Below are positions 13,681 through 26,487 of a stretch of DNA of 64,000 nt, piece by piece; positions within the stretch are counted from its first letter, which is position 1; every line of letters starts with the position of its first letter. The notes beneath the pieces were generated by a model. The model had not been told where the DNA came from. It was given only the letters and a program-made list of their open reading frames with translations, and ran no database searches. The stretch covers positions 1 to 64,000 of the forward strand of contig JASAMV010000803.1 in assembly GCA_030248065.1 (NCBI GenBank), read 5' to 3'. This DNA comes from Rhynchonema sp. JSB1_4. Taxonomy: Eukaryota; Nematoda; Chromadorea; Monhysterida; Xyalidae. The translations under genes were made by a program, and so were the position numbers.

Positions 13681-16600
13681 ATGTTCGTTGTCAATCCAGC
13701 GCCCAATGTGGCGCATCCCACCCCACCCGTTTGTGCCATTGTACCGCAATCGATACCAAAATCGGACGTAATCAGCCAATCGGCCAGCTCATCCCTGGTG
13801 GAGACGGTCTCGATTAACTACGAAGATTTCACCGATACGTTCCTCACGTGTGCCACGTGTCTCTGCTCGTACGACCAGACCGACAGACGACCGAAACTAT
13901 TGGCCTGCAGCCACACGGTCTGTCAGCTGTGCTTGCAGCGCATTGTCACACTGCCACAGGTCAGACTTATGCATCCATATGTATGTACCCACATCCCTTT
14001 TTTGCCATTCTTTTTTACAATTTCGCATTAGGCTCTCAGATTACTCGAAGTTGGATGTACAATAACTACACGGAATGCTGCGGCTGCTGGCCTATCCTTT
14101 TCGCACAACGTCTTTGAAAGGGAAGCAGCTGACCCCCAGCGATGTGCGTTATATGCAAGTCAATCTCCTTTCCAATTCAGGCGCAAGACACGGGCCAGTT
14201 CCGTTGTCCGATCTGCCGCGAGACGCACCAGATTCCGCGTGGTGGCATATCGGCGTTGCCGCCGTCGTTTCTCGTCAATCAGCTGAGCGATTTGATGCAA
14301 AGACAACGACGTGACGTCGTACCAAAGTGCAGGTACATTTATACTTACTGTCAGGGGCAACGGGCAATATGGTTCATGTCAAACTTGGTGAACGAATCGA
14401 TTCTTGGGCTTGTGACCTTTCCAACGCCTCACATATTTCTCTTCAGCAAACATCCAGCGGAGGAGCTACTATTCTGCGAGACGTGCGACACGGTCTTCTG
14501 TGCCGAATGCAAGGATACGTCTGATGAGAGGTACTGAGCCTCCAGTCAGTCAGTCGTTCACATCAAGACCCATTCGCATTGTTGCAGTTCGCAGTGTCAC
14601 AATCACACGATCGTGCCGTTTTCGATCGCGATCAAGCGAATGTCGGAGATTGTGCTCTACAAAGCGAATCAGTGCGTTCGCAATTTGAATCGAGCGGCGG
14701 ACAATGTGCAAAGGGAGATGGACCAGTTGGACTCAAACGTTGATAGGGTGGTCGATGAGGTCAATGCCAGTTTTCAGGTAAGTTAGGATGCTGTGTAGTA
14801 GTATGGCACGCAGTGTGCCGAAGCGATTCTGGGACTTCTCGAGCTCTCACACCCAGCTGCGCTTAGACAAAAGTGGAAATGTGTAGATGTACATAGATGT
14901 AGATGTACACGACAGCAGTCCATGTGCCTTGTGACTGTGTTTGTTAGCCCAAGACCAGCCGGACTAGTACCGTTGTTTCTCAAGCTGGCTGACCTGATGA
15001 AGGCCGTGGGAAAATACACCTTATATACGCACCTGAAACCTCATCGTAGCCAGACGCGCGCAGTTTGGAACAAGCCGCAGTCATAATCTGGGTGGCACTG
15101 TGTTCCGTACAAATCCCCGTTTCCAATCACTTTATGACTGCTACATTATGGGTATATAGCCTGTGGTTCTGTGCTATGCCAAACTCCATAAAAGTCGCTC
15201 TCGCGTGCGATGTGCTATGAAGTGCACACCACAAACAATCTGTTATTTATTTGGGATTTTGCCAAAATTCCCATGCACACAAACGCATCATTTGAATGGA
15301 ATAAAACACGGAATAGTGTATTGTGCTGAAAAAGCCATTTCAGTGCATCTGTTGTGTTGTGCACGTTGTCAGATTCAGTAGAATGAAACCTGCATACAGC
15401 ATGATTGTGAAATAAAAAGCTGCACTATGCCCGGTACATGTGCGGTACGGTGCGTTTGTTCACTAAAGTTATATATATATACATTCGTTTAAAAGCGCAA
15501 ACACCTCCTATGTACATACAGCACACCGCTAACGTAGGACAGAATATAGTAACAAAATAAACCGTACATTTCAGTTCTTCAGCATTGCTGTTTGAGCATT
15601 ATAAACGTGTTTGCAAACACGCTCTTATCAATAAAAAGGTAATGCTCAAAAGCAAAACGTCTGTCTGCCGTGAGTTGTTAGTCGAGGCTGCCAGACACAT
15701 GTTTCGAATATTTCACCGCGCAGTCACAAAATTATATTTTGCTGATAAAAATATTCTACATTTTGTTGAGTGCCTACAGAAAGTGTATGTGAACACGCGT
15801 GCGGCTCCGCTTTTTATGCTGATTGCGAGAATACAATATTTCAAAAGACAAACAAAAATATTTGCGGAATATTTTTATTTTTTCTCACAGGATCTGACTC
15901 ACTTGCTGGACGGTCGTCGACGCGAGCTACTTGACACCGTCCGGAAGACACGCGACGAAAAGCGCAAAGGGCTACAAGAACAGTGCAGCATCATACAGTC
16001 GGAGAAGGCAAAGGTCGAACAGCAGTGCAACGGACTCCAATATCAGGTCGGACTTGCGAAACATCGGCGTCCCTATGTTTGAACTAAGTTACGTAATAAA
16101 CAAATTTTGTGCAGGTCGAAGTGCGAAACATCACGCGACGCATCAGCGATTTGAACGACAAATTGGACCAAACATTGACGTTGGTCGAACCCAGGGAGAA
16201 CGCCTTTCTCAAATACGATTCGAGCACAGAACAAGTGTTGAAAGGTACACTGTTTGCTTTAGGCTGAAAAGGTTATTGGACCACCCATGGACATGATAAC
16301 ACGATCCTGTCATTACGTTGATTGTACAGTGTAACTTGTTTGTCGTGACCCTCATGCAGTGGAACCCTTGTAGTGACAGTAAGTTTAATTCAAAAGTGTG
16401 CCGTTAAAGTCAAAGGGCGCTCTATATAGTGAACTCTCCATGCTGACCGTCGGTCGACTGTATTCTTTGAGCAGCTGCCTTCCATCAACCCACACCTTAT
16501 CACTGAAACATCACCCTTTAGGCATCCAAGACGCACTGGCCCATTTCGGTACGTTGTCGGTGTCGCGTACGTTCCCGCCGTTGTGCACGGCAAAGCAAGT

Positions 16601-18624
16601 GGGCAGGGCAAGTGTGCATTTGCTCAATCATGTCACTGTCAGCACCATTGACTACAATGGACAGAAACGAACCACTGGTCGGTGAGGTTCCCGATTTATG
16701 AAAGGCAACACTTGAATGGCATAAAACTTGTTTATCCGATTTAATCTGGATTGGTACATAATTACTGTTGCAACAGTTATATGCATTTTGAGCTGTGAAC
16801 AAGTTTTCCACTGGTCAAAATTGGTGAAATTGGTAAATTTCTAAATATCCTAAATGCAAAAAAACTATAATTTGATACGATCGCCAAGTTTGTTACCACA
16901 CTGCTCTTATTGAAAACGAAAACATGACATTTCCTGTATTTTCAAGGTGGCGACCCGGTCGAGGCTAAACTGCTGTCGTTGGATGATAAACTGAACGAAG
17001 CCGATGACCAACATCAAAGTGTGGGGGTGTCCGTCACTGACAACGCTGACGGCACTTATGACCTGGCATTCAGGTGACGTTTCACGACGATGGGTGACTT
17101 TTGAGTTTATTGGTCAGACTTTTCAGGTGTTGGGGTCTGGCTAATTTAGGCTCAACCAATTTGGCTTTAGACTTATTCAGGCTCACACTACACAGAGAGC
17201 TCTGAAGTAACCGGCACGGAATTGTAATAAAAAATTAGCTTCTGTCTGACGAATGCGAACACCGATTGGAACATCACGAATTATTCGATTTCAGACCGAG
17301 TCACAGCGGCGAGTACCGACTGCAAATCCACATCTTCGGTCGGCCCATCCGTTCGTCGCCGCTGTCGGTCACTGTCAGCGATCATCACACACCAAGTTGG
17401 CAGTTGGGCAACCAGCCTGATGATGTTTCATTCAATCAACCGGTGAAATGCATTTGTGATCCAGAAGGCAATCTGTATGTGCTCGACACGGGCAACGGAA
17501 GAGGTGGGGTTTGAGCTTAGGCTCAGTTTCGGGACTTATTCTCAGGCTCAACCTTATCATCGGTTGATGCCGCCGCCTGACTCCAATCCCCAACACAAAC
17601 CCTAATCATACTGCTTCAGTTTTGTGTGTGTCACGAGTGGGCAAGCTGATTCGGACCATATCTGGCGAAGCGCTACTCGATCGATCCACCGTCGGTCTGG
17701 CTCTACTGCCGGGCACGTGCACCAACCCCACTTGGTCATTGCTGACGTTGAATTGGAGAACACGAACCGTCACTGAATGGGCTACGGATACGGGCAATGA
17801 GGTGATTGATTTGATCATGGATTGATTAAAATTGATTGATCCATAGGAATATGTGTTTCCAGGTTCGTTCGTTTTCGTTCAGCGAATTCGTCGAGCCGAT
17901 CGATCTGGCGGTTGACGCGCGACATCGCATCCTTGTGGCCGACAACGGCGCAATGAAAGTGTTCGTGTTCGACCATCAGGCCCGACCACTATTCAGGTGG
18001 GTCTTTTCTGTTTCATTTATTTATTTGACTTTGATTGATATGCTGACTTTTTTGTTCAGTTTCCCGGTGGCTCCGCCTTCTTCCCTGATCGTCAAAGACA
18101 ACATCATGAACACGACCAGCCAATCATCAATCGTCTCGTCGACTCCGCCTATCGGCAGTCCGGCCAATCGGCGTGCAGTGTCGGCAAGTTCAAATTCAAC
18201 CTGTCCAATCACCAGTCTCGGCGTCGGAATGAACGAAGACATTCTGGTTTCACGGGGCGCCAGCATTCAGCTTTATGACAACACCGGCAAATGGCTCAGA
18301 CAAATCAATGTGCTCGACCAATCCCTCCTGACAGCGGGGCCGAAGGACAATCTCCCGTGCGCTAAGAAGGCGGGTCTGACACCGAAGGCCTTTGTAGGGG
18401 GTGTGGCAGTGGACAGACCAAACGGCATTGTGCTGTCGACCGTAACGGATAGACAACGGACATACATTGCAGTCAGTCAGTACAAAGGGGAGGTCAAGTT
18501 TACAATGGACAGCTATGGATCAAAGCTGAAACGACCAAGTGGTATTTGCCTCACCCCGGATAGGGACGAGTGTTTGGTGGCAGATTTGGGCAATAACTGT
18601 ATCAAACGCTACCAATTCAAGTGA
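13681..18624 (+). CDS. TRIM-NHL protein, TRIM2/TRIM3-like
   Basis: A tripartite-motif protein of the TRIM2/TRIM3 type, known as RING E3 ubiquitin ligases with a beta-propeller for RNA or protein binding. Exons: 13681-13959, 14181-14332, 14447-14530, 14588-14777, 15891-16046, 16115-16244, 16522-16677, 16947-17073, 17295-17503, 17620-17801, 17863-17996 and 18060-18624. These give 787 residues with all phases consistent. The RING (residues about 57-107) reads CATC ... CSHTVCQLCLQR ... CPICRE. A B-box follows (CETCDTVFCAEC ... CHNHT), then a coiled coil rich in Glu, Arg and Lys. A filamin repeat contains DNADGTYDLAFRPSHSGEY and IFGRPIRSSPLSVTV. NHL repeats run to the stop, for example EGNLYVLDTGNGR and DECLVADLGNNCIKRYQFK. 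The ATG at 13681 is the first good start in the RING frame, but an upstream coding exon is possible. Confidence 0.93.
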
Positions 18625-18679
18625 TTCAGTCCTGAGTTGCCAATAGATTTCATTGTAAAAAAACCGCAAAATGAAAAAA

Positions 18680-18685
18680 AATAAA
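18680..18685 (+). terminator. Polyadenylation signal of the TRIM-NHL gene
   Basis: AATAAA lies 56 bases after the stop codon at 18624, in an A-rich context. This is a normal spacing for a metazoan poly(A) signal. Confidence 0.6.
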
Positions 18686-19199
18686 TGCTCAAACTATTCA
18701 ATCCGTCACGTCAAGCTGATACTGTTGATGCACATGTACAACTTCGTTCACATATATAATTTCCTTTTCTTGCAAGATGTTTTGTTCAGACGAAAAGTGT
18801 TATTGTACATACTGTATACAGCCATATGGGCACGATTTAACTGAGGATTGATTATTGGTAATCGATATCGATTATAGTCGATGATTATGCGTCTCAATTC
18901 TACGTCTGTGTCAGTGGATAATCCCGTGTCACGTTGATGTCGTGTGCAGTTGCAGTGCCGGCCGTACATGTTAGTCTTCAAAAGTAAATGTCGATTACCA
19001 ATCGTCTTGACCAAATGTGTGCACAATCTTGACATAAAAATCGCAAGTTGCACCACAAATCATTAACAAGAAGGTGAGATGAGACATGCAAATCGCATTT
19101 AATGTCAATGAAAAAAGCAAGCAAGCCGATACAACGCTGAGGTTATTATTATTATCAATGTAGCAATTCCGTTTTGCTGTGTTGGTAGGTGACAGACCG

Positions 19200-19301
19200 A
19201 GCAGATGTCCCAACAAAGCGTCATTGTTTGCCCCCTGGACAGGGCGAGTGTTTGGTGCTCATTTGGGTAGCAACCGTGTCAAACGGTACCATTTCAAATG
19301 A
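19200..19301 (+). pseudogene. Frameshifted duplicate of the TRIM-NHL last exon end
   Basis: This piece repeats the last 28 or so codons of the gene that ends at 18624. GECLV and LGSNRVKRYHFK-stop correspond to DECLV and LGNNCIKRYQFK-stop. One base is missing between the two blocks, so they lie in different frames and the copy cannot be read through. Sequence after the stop also resembles the authentic 3' flank weakly. No other exon of the gene is duplicated in the window. Confidence 0.8.
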
Positions 19302-19995
19302 TTTTGGCGTCCACTTTGTGTGCGTTCCAACTTGTGTCTGAAACTGCAAGATGACAAACATTGTACTGTATCTATGCTCAAAATTTCCCCTACCCATGGA
19401 AAGCCGCAAAACGTTATATATGTTCCTTTGTGGGTAATTCATGGATTCGTAAACGAACGTCGCGAAGGGGCTTAAACTTGCACTCGGAAGAGTACGAAAA
19501 TGAAAATTGTGACCATATACCAATTGGAAAACATCAGGAATGACCTGAATGCCACGTTGAAGTTCGTTTCTTTTCCATATTTGCTTTTCAATAATTATCA
19601 ATAATCAATAATAACAATTTGTCATATATTGGCACGGCTTCCCTAATCATGCTCTGTGTGATCGATAATATTACGAAACGGATTGTAATCGATGGATTAT
19701 CTTAACTCTGCCCATGTGTGTACGTCAGTTTGTAAAAACTTTTTTCATTAAAAAATTATTGCACAACGTCGCATTATCTATGTGTGTAGTGCTGTTTTGC
19801 ATATTTTGTTCGTGAATTATACAAATATTAAATTATATCGTCGAGACTACAAATGGTTACTAAAAAGTAATGCAACCGTTTTAGGTCACATTTGTTGAGA
19901 CAATTAACACAAATTTTCGGACACGTAACGCACGTAGTTGGCAAAATCAAAGCCCAAATCCAAACATTCCGTCATTTTATCCAGGTATTATACAA
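19302..19995. other. AT-rich intergenic stretch
   Basis: Contains TAATCAATAATAA-type simple sequence and ATCGAT-containing motifs, also seen at 18850-18890. No coding exon is recognised. Confidence 0.4.
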
Positions 19996-20980
19996 ATGTG
20001 CAGATTCAGCATATTCTTCATTCTGTACCTCCTGCCCAACGTCAGTTCGGTGGGTTCACCATGGCGACGTTTCCTACCGCACGAGTTCTACTTCTACAAC
20101 AGCATCGATGGTTCAATAGCCAACGACTGGTCCGATGAAACATCAACTCTCAGGTTGCCTTTCGTGACCCTTTGTTCGACACGATACCACAGATTTTTAT
20201 TGCAAATATTAATGTATTAAAATTATTATCACTAATATTAAAGCTGAAACGCAACGTTTCGATGTCCTCTTAGCCACACCAGCTACAACGTCGACGTCCC
20301 AGACGCACACGGAGTGGCAAGGGTGTCATTGGGGGGTCATATGGCAAAATGGCGTCTCACTGCACCGCCGATAAATGGCAATACCGAGAAGGTGTTTGAA
20401 GTCGATGAAGGTACCTACAGTTATCATACTGTATATGTATAGTGAACGACAGCTTTGTCCCGAATCTCCTATTAACTTCCTAAATGTCTAACGGTGGTGC
20501 TGTTGAACATTCTGCGTGCAGTGGGGCATACTGCGAAGACAATCTCAAGTGATTTTTCTTTTGTTGAACAACATTTGGAAATTTGCCTGATCCTTCAAGG
20601 TGATTTACTGCGTTGTCGTGTCCGTTTGCAATGCCCGACAGGCGAATACGAATGTGCGAACGTGGACGAGCAGGTTGACAGGCTGACTGATGGTTCACAC
20701 GGTTGCTGACAAAGAAGCTAATCATTTTAACGTCTTCACGCAGATCCCACCTTATTCCGTTCTGAATCGTTTCGACTTTGCGCATGCGCGTGTGCAATTG
20801 ATTCTAACCGATGACAATCAATCAAAGTTGGTTAACCAGCGTTTGGAGCTGGTCCCTAAATGGCAGGTCATTCAAGCTCAAATCACGAAGAAAGGGCACG
20901 TCTCACAATTCATCATTAAAACCCTCGAGTATAGGCAATCGGCCAGCTCATGGCACTCACACACACAGGCTGCACGCTAA
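19996..20980 (+). CDS. Small secreted protein, unrecognised
   Basis: Four exons (19996-20153, 20274-20410, 20600-20673, 20744-20980) join in consistent phase to give 201 residues. The first 20 or so residues are a signal peptide (MCRFSIFFILYLLPNVSSV). The mature part contains two cysteines in LLRCRVRLQCPTGEYEC plus a third, and alternating hydrophobic segments that look like beta strands (ARVQLILTDD, VIQAQITKKGHVSQF). I do not recognise a domain; the segment ending FEVDEG is faintly like an immunoglobulin-type or macroglobulin-type strand. The last 17 codons lie inside a MITE fragment beginning at 20929, so the C-terminus may be transposon-derived, or a splice donor created there (GTATAG) may be used instead. 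Confidence 0.6.
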
Positions 20981-20989
20981 ATTACTGCG
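20929..20989 (+). mobile_element. MITE fragment at the 3' end of the secreted gene
   Basis: Begins GTATAGGCAATCGG and matches the left end of the complete MITE at 33627-33917 over about 60 bases, including CTCATGGCACTC and CACACAGGCTGCA. The other end is not found nearby, so this is a truncated copy. It overlaps the last codons of the preceding gene. Confidence 0.75.
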
Positions 20990-21185
20990 CCAAAGCCCCT
21001 TTCGCGCCCACCCGGGAGGAAAGCCAAGGCGGAAAAAAGGGAGGAGTACTGGCCGATGACGTTCTACGTGAGCTATTGCTTTGTGGAAAAGAAGTCTTAA
21101 CCGCAGTTGTTTTATCTGATAATTTTGCTACACAACATGGCGATGCACGTATCACAGAATGGGCGCGAATGAATAAACTATAGAA

Positions 21186-21446
21186 AAATTTCTAATTTTG
21201 CTGCCTCATGCATTCTTACAGACGCAGGGAAACTCCCGTTCGAAGTCGAAACAGGCAACAAGCTCAACACACAGTGAACAAGCCACGCAGCTGACACACA
21301 CCGCTTGTGTGACTGAAACATTCAAAACGCACACGAGCCAGCTGCGTGGCTTGTTGACTGTGTGTTGAGCTTGTTGCCTGCTTCGACTTCGAACGGGAGT
21401 TTCCCTGCGTCTGTAAGAATGCATGAGGCAACGAAATTAGAAATTT
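21186..21446. repeat. Long near-perfect palindrome, 108-bp arms
   Basis: Arms 21186-21293 and 21339-21446 are reverse complements with only a few mismatches, separated by 45 bases. Blocks such as CATGCATTCTTACAGACGCA and CAACAAGCTCAACACACAGT appear in both arms. The spacer is rich in CA and GT. It lies between two genes and has no coding capacity. A foldback transposon or a recent inverted duplication would both explain it. Confidence 0.9.
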
Positions 21447-21725
21447 TACTGCAACTGAAATTGATATTGAATAAAGCGTATAAAATCTTTGTTCATTTGG
21501 CTTATTATACGTGTGATTACCTTTCACCGAAATGAAACAACTTAAATAATACCAAAAACCGTGTCCTAGTGGAATATCATATTTTACCAAAAAACCTGAT
21601 TAGAAGCAAACATAAAGAGTTCCAAACACGAAAAAGTGAATAATCTGTATGTTGAAGGAGTTCGGGTCGTGGCTCAATTCACCACACAGCGGGTACAGAC
21701 TTCTAAATTGTTAATCTGTGGCTGT

Positions 21726-24464
21726 CTATTTCATTCCAACGGCCTGTTTGACGTCGCCGTGCAACACTTCACTCTCATCTTGCTCATCGCCAACCTTGCT
21801 GGTGCACCAAAGACATGGACAGCACAGGGGGATCAACAGGGTAAAGATCAGGTGGAATACCGTAATCCAGCTGATGCCTGACCACAGACTCAACTGACCA
21901 CCCAGCTGGGAGAGGAACTCGGAGAAGTCTTGACGATTGTATGTGTAGAAGTACTGAAAGCAGGCATTACTTGAACACCGAATACGAAGGGACACTTTTC
22001 GGTGAAACACCAGCGAACCGTCTCATCAATACGTGATAAGAGTCACCACGCATGGTTATGCTGATGTTTCGCCAAGCGACATTCCCAAGGGTTTAGCCAT
22101 TTTCACAGGCACATGGTGCACAATGACGTCTTCAGTGAGTGCAAAATGTTAATGACAACAGAAAAAATGGTATAGGAACGACAACATTTGAGATTTTGTT
22201 GTTCTGTTAAAAATTTCCCTCACTCACTGAGCCAAAAAGTGCAAGTAAATCTGAGAGCAAGCCAGCAACGCACCAGCACATCCATATTGGGAAAATAGAC
22301 ATCGACCATGATGAGTCGTTCCCTTATTCCTTCCGGCGTCGGGAACATTTGCTGACTGGCAGTGTCGTTCGATGCGCTGATCAAATTGCCAATCATTTCG
22401 GCCATCGGTTCAGCCAACAGCTTTGTGCTGGTTACGGTGGGTTTGTAGGACACTTCGTGGCACAACGGCAAACAACGTTTACGCACACACTCGTCGCGTA
22501 GTGAGTTCAGCTCGCTGTGTGTATATGGCTGATGTTTCGCCAGATTTTCGATCAAGCTAGATTTCCATTTGGAAACTTTCTTGCATCACTATTCCACCAA
22601 GATAAAACTTGTTCCCAGATCACTAGCTGATGTTTTACGTAATAAATCTAGACCTGTCATTCCAATTCAGATATTGGTGGTACATTCCCAGATTCATTTG
22701 TCTTGCATCACAGCTCGGGTAGTCAATGCCCGGCGTTACTCCACTGCAGTTGACGTATTGAGCGAACTTGTAATACGCTTCGCATTCGTACTTGCATTTG
22801 TAGTTGGAGCCTTGCGTCCACTGCGACCCTGTAGACGTCATAGATATGTTGCAGGCTGTAGCTGACTGGTAACAGAACTATTCCGTGAAACATCAGCCAA
22901 CCTGGCCACAGCAACGGCTCGCGACTTTTCACACACGGTCGGTTGTAGGGATTGTTTGCCGCCCAGTAGCCGAAGACAGACTCTTGAGGCTGAAATATGA
23001 AAAATAAGGAAGTAAAAAAGTAAGGAATAAACGCACAAATGACACTTGAAACATCAGCTAGCCCCGCACCTCCAGCGCAACCCATGTTCGTGCTCCAGGT
23101 GAAAGGGGGATGAAATCGTCAGATTCGCCGAAGAACATCGCCAGTCCGGTCTCCCAGTAATTGTTGTACGGCTCAAGCAGCGTGTCCAGCGGGTCAACGT
23201 ACAACAACAGAGAAATACCACCGGATGCGCCTTGACGATTCAGAATAAGTTTAGAAGTTGGATCAGGTCATGCGATGATTTGGTGTTGAGGTGCAATCGC
23301 AGCTAACTCTACCAGTGTTGTGTGCTTCCAAATGTGTAACGCATATTCGCAATCATCATCATTGCTAGTCCTAAGCAATGGCAAACACCCAGTACCTGCC
23401 CTGTCCGTATGTCGATACTCATCCTTGGCCGGTTGAATAATCCAACACAGACCAAAGGTCGGGTCCAGCACTTGTCGAATCTTGACGTATTCGTTCTCGT
23501 AGTCTCCCGAGGCGCACATGTATTCGTACGCATCAGTGCCTTGACTCTGCGAGATTCCAATCGGATATTTTATTTTCAAAACTGATTGTGAATCGCGTTG
23601 AAGTGTACATCAAGCTCGGTGATCGGATCGGGTTTGCTTGATCGTGCGGCGTTTTTGTACTGAACAAGAGTTGTTGATGCGACAGTTCGACTAATTCAGT
23701 ATGCCCCGACATCTTAGCAGGATCAGTAAGTCTCTTGATACAAAAAAGTCATGCGATTACCAAGGTAAGACCGATCCGATCACCAGATTTAATCAGCCGA
23801 ATATAACAACCATAATTTTCAAGATGGTCGGAAAACATTCATGGCCCAGTTCGGTGAATACATCAGCCAGGGTGAAGTTGTGCTCCTTCATCCATGCATC
23901 GACTCTTTCATTCACATCCTGATCCATCAAGGTGCGCTGGTCACTTGGCAGGATGTAATTGTTGGTGCCAAACAGATTGAGTAGATACTGACGCATCAAC
24001 GTATCGGTCAAGTTCGTCTGTTCGGCCTTCTCGCGAGAAAAACTGAACGGAACCGTCTTTTTTGGAGGAAAAATAACAAATTCGCTAGAAGAATTATGCT
24101 CACAAACCGACCGATTAAAGTTGCATATTTTTATGTCCGGATACAGCAGTGAGTCATTTCGTATGATGTTCGAGGTTCGAGTGAAGTATGGTGGAGCGAT
24201 GAAGCTGCAAAACCTCAACATAGTATGCTATTGCCAGACACTGTCTTGTCAGTCCATTACGAATTGGTTGACAATTACAGCTGCCAATTCAACTAACCTG
24301 CGCACACTAAGCACAGTGATCACGATCAGGGTGACAGTGCACCAAGCCAACAGGGTCCCCCAAACACACAGACTGCACTTGGTCTGAGCACGAGCCAGCT
24401 CGGACCATCCGTGCGCCGTTGTGCTTTCGGCCCAGTCTTTCACGTGTCGTTTTAGGTAACCCAT
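21726..24464 (-). CDS. DEG/ENaC sodium channel subunit
   Basis: A degenerin/epithelial sodium channel family subunit: two membrane helices, a large cysteine-rich extracellular loop, trimeric cation channel in the plasma membrane. Exons in transcript order: 24464-24298, 24204-23811, 23546-23396, 23230-23070, 22989-22902, 22855-22654, 22556-22274 and 21953-21726; total 557 residues, all phases matching. The N-terminus carries the family His-Gly motif (TTAHGWSEL, H18-G19) before the first helix (LLAWCTVTLIVITVL). The ectodomain shows PDIKICNFNR, FGLCWI, GGISLLLYVD and several cysteine pairs. The pore region near the C-terminus reads SQLGGQLSLWSGISWITVF, with G-I-S at about 508-510 where the G-x-S selectivity filter is expected. 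The 46-bp intron 22856-22901 is the shortest here. Ligand or gating stimulus cannot be told from sequence. Confidence 0.93.
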
Positions 24465-25238
24465 TCGTATTTCTTGATCGATTTAATATCCTTTGAAGTG
24501 ATGCCCTATGTAAATGGGTAGTAAACGTGCTTAAATGTGTGAAAACACTGAAGCGTTGTGAACTCATTAGCTGATCTCATGGGCAAACCAACAGAAACAG
24601 CTTGATTCCGGACTTGCGGCCGTACATAACACACCTTGAGTATGTAATTTCGTTACAGTCGGTAAACTACTAGCATCAAAACCATATTAAAATTTATTTT
24701 TCAGAGTCACACGAGCAGGTAAAGTTCATGGGGACAATTTGTTTTGCTTTTGTGCCCGAGACCCAAGTCATGTGACAACGATGCTTTCATGGGATGCTAC
24801 GCCAAATCAAATTGCCCCCATTAAACATAGTGTATGTATAGAATATTGTTGGTTTATTTGCACAGCTTTTCCAATCGGTTATTTTGCTCAGAAATGCTTC
24901 GAAACGCGGTTTTGATTTTGTGAACCGTTTTCGAGACGCCAGGTTTCACTGACGTCAGCTCAAACGTCCCATGACAATTGTTAAACAGACGGAGTTCACA
25001 GTGCGTTGGAAACGTATAATAAGGTAATGCATCCATGTTTTAAGCATCTGAACAAACGGAAGTCAAAAGGAAAGTCTGATACAAAAGTCAGTGTCGCAAA
25101 AATACAAAATTTAGATTTAGACGCAAAAATTACACACAGTTTACGAATTTGCCCGCGATTTTGTCGAATAGAAAATGATGATCTGGTTGGGGCCCCGACC
25201 AAGCCCGACCACGAAGTACGCTTATACAGTCCACTTAC

Positions 25239-25341
25239 ACACGAAATGATCCGATGTGGCACTGTCCATGCGAGCTCAGTCTCGACGTCCAGCATGGCAT
25301 ACGCGTTCAGAGTGAGTGTCCAGAAAGTGCGGCACCACATT
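25239..25341 (-). CDS. Candidate isolated internal exon
   Basis: The stretch has a good acceptor (ttcattcag) at its 5' side, a strong donor (gtaagtgg) at its 3' side and one open frame of 34 codons containing RTFWTLTLNAYAMLDVETEL. Flanking exons in a compatible phase were not found and the sequence suggests no family, so this may be chance. Confidence 0.3.
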
Positions 25342-26438
25342 CTGAATGAAACTTCTTTTTTTGCACAAATTTGGTTTTCGCAGATACTGTCTAAGTAGTG
25401 TACCTATGTAATAAATTGACATGTTGAATGGTCACGCCCCTGGCTGAGTGTGTCAATTGTTTTGGGTTGACGACAAGACTATGATTTTGAACAATATGAG
25501 ACGAAGTTATACAACTGTTAAAAATTAGTCAAAAATTGTAGAAGCTTGTATGGAAGTACTGTGTGTAGGTAGATACCATTCTAATGCTATTCATTCCACT
25601 GAGCAGGTTCATCAGCCTGAACATAGTGAACTCCTGTCTGTAATATTGCAGCAAAGGTCAACAAAGAAATGCTGCACCATCGATTGCCAAAAGCATCACT
25701 GCAACTGACGGTGTCGCTGCTGATGACGCTCGCTGCACGAAACAGTCACGTGAATCGGTGAGTAGGAGGGCATCTGGATCTGGCTCTTTACTTTTAGTCG
25801 GTGTGCTGTGCACTTTGCTGACATCCGGGATCGAATGTGATTGTGGTGGGATTTGATTCCGGCTTGACGTCGACTTGGAATAAACAATTTTCGCTCGTTA
25901 CACATAATTGTGACCAAGGAGCCGGACACATGCGTATAGTCCAACCACGAACTCATGAGACGACTTATTTTGAAGTTGACTTGTACGGATCCAATAATGT
26001 TCCGGTCCTACGTATTTCGGAAATGAAAGAAAGAGAAACGCATGTATTTTTTGAAAACACGCTCTGCACCTGCGGGTGCGTAAATTCCCTTTTGACTCCC
26101 AAAACATTTGTGTGTTGAACAACGTTGCTGTTCGCGTAAGCATGCAACAAATTGAGGTCAGCCAGCTGGAACTTGTCCTTATGCCCCCTTTGGTCCATTT
26201 GGCCCCTGAAGGGGGGCACCGTTTCGGAAGGAAGAAGGAAAAAGGACCCCTAAATCGCATCATTTTCTCTCTGATACACTTCAAAAGTCGAAAAATCGCG
26301 GGGTTCGCGCGGCAGATACACACATTTTCGAGGAAATTTGGCTCTCGAGGGCGAAGAAAAGTGCCAAAATTTGCGCGCATTGCTACATTTTGTTTAATAT
26401 TTGGTATAGAAAACGCGGCACTCTAAACAAACACTAGA

Positions 26439-26487
26439 TAAAAATGACTTTTCAAAAATGGAACAAGCACGGGATAAAATGACTTTT
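26439..26487. repeat. Interspersed repeat fragment shared with 53636
   Basis: About 50 bases built around GGGATAAAATGACTTTTTG and GACTTTTCAAAAATGGAAC recur at 53636-53684 inside an OPA1 intron with few differences. About 40 bases downstream the sequence reads GCTGGATCCGCCACTG, which resembles a common DNA-transposon terminus. The matching left end was not found. Confidence 0.5.

Noticed and set aside
17427..17440. TGATGTTTCA occurrence in the TRIM-NHL gene
   Set aside because: It encodes DDVSF within an exon, so it is not a splice signal; excluded from the motif argument, like the copies at 22530 and 55970.
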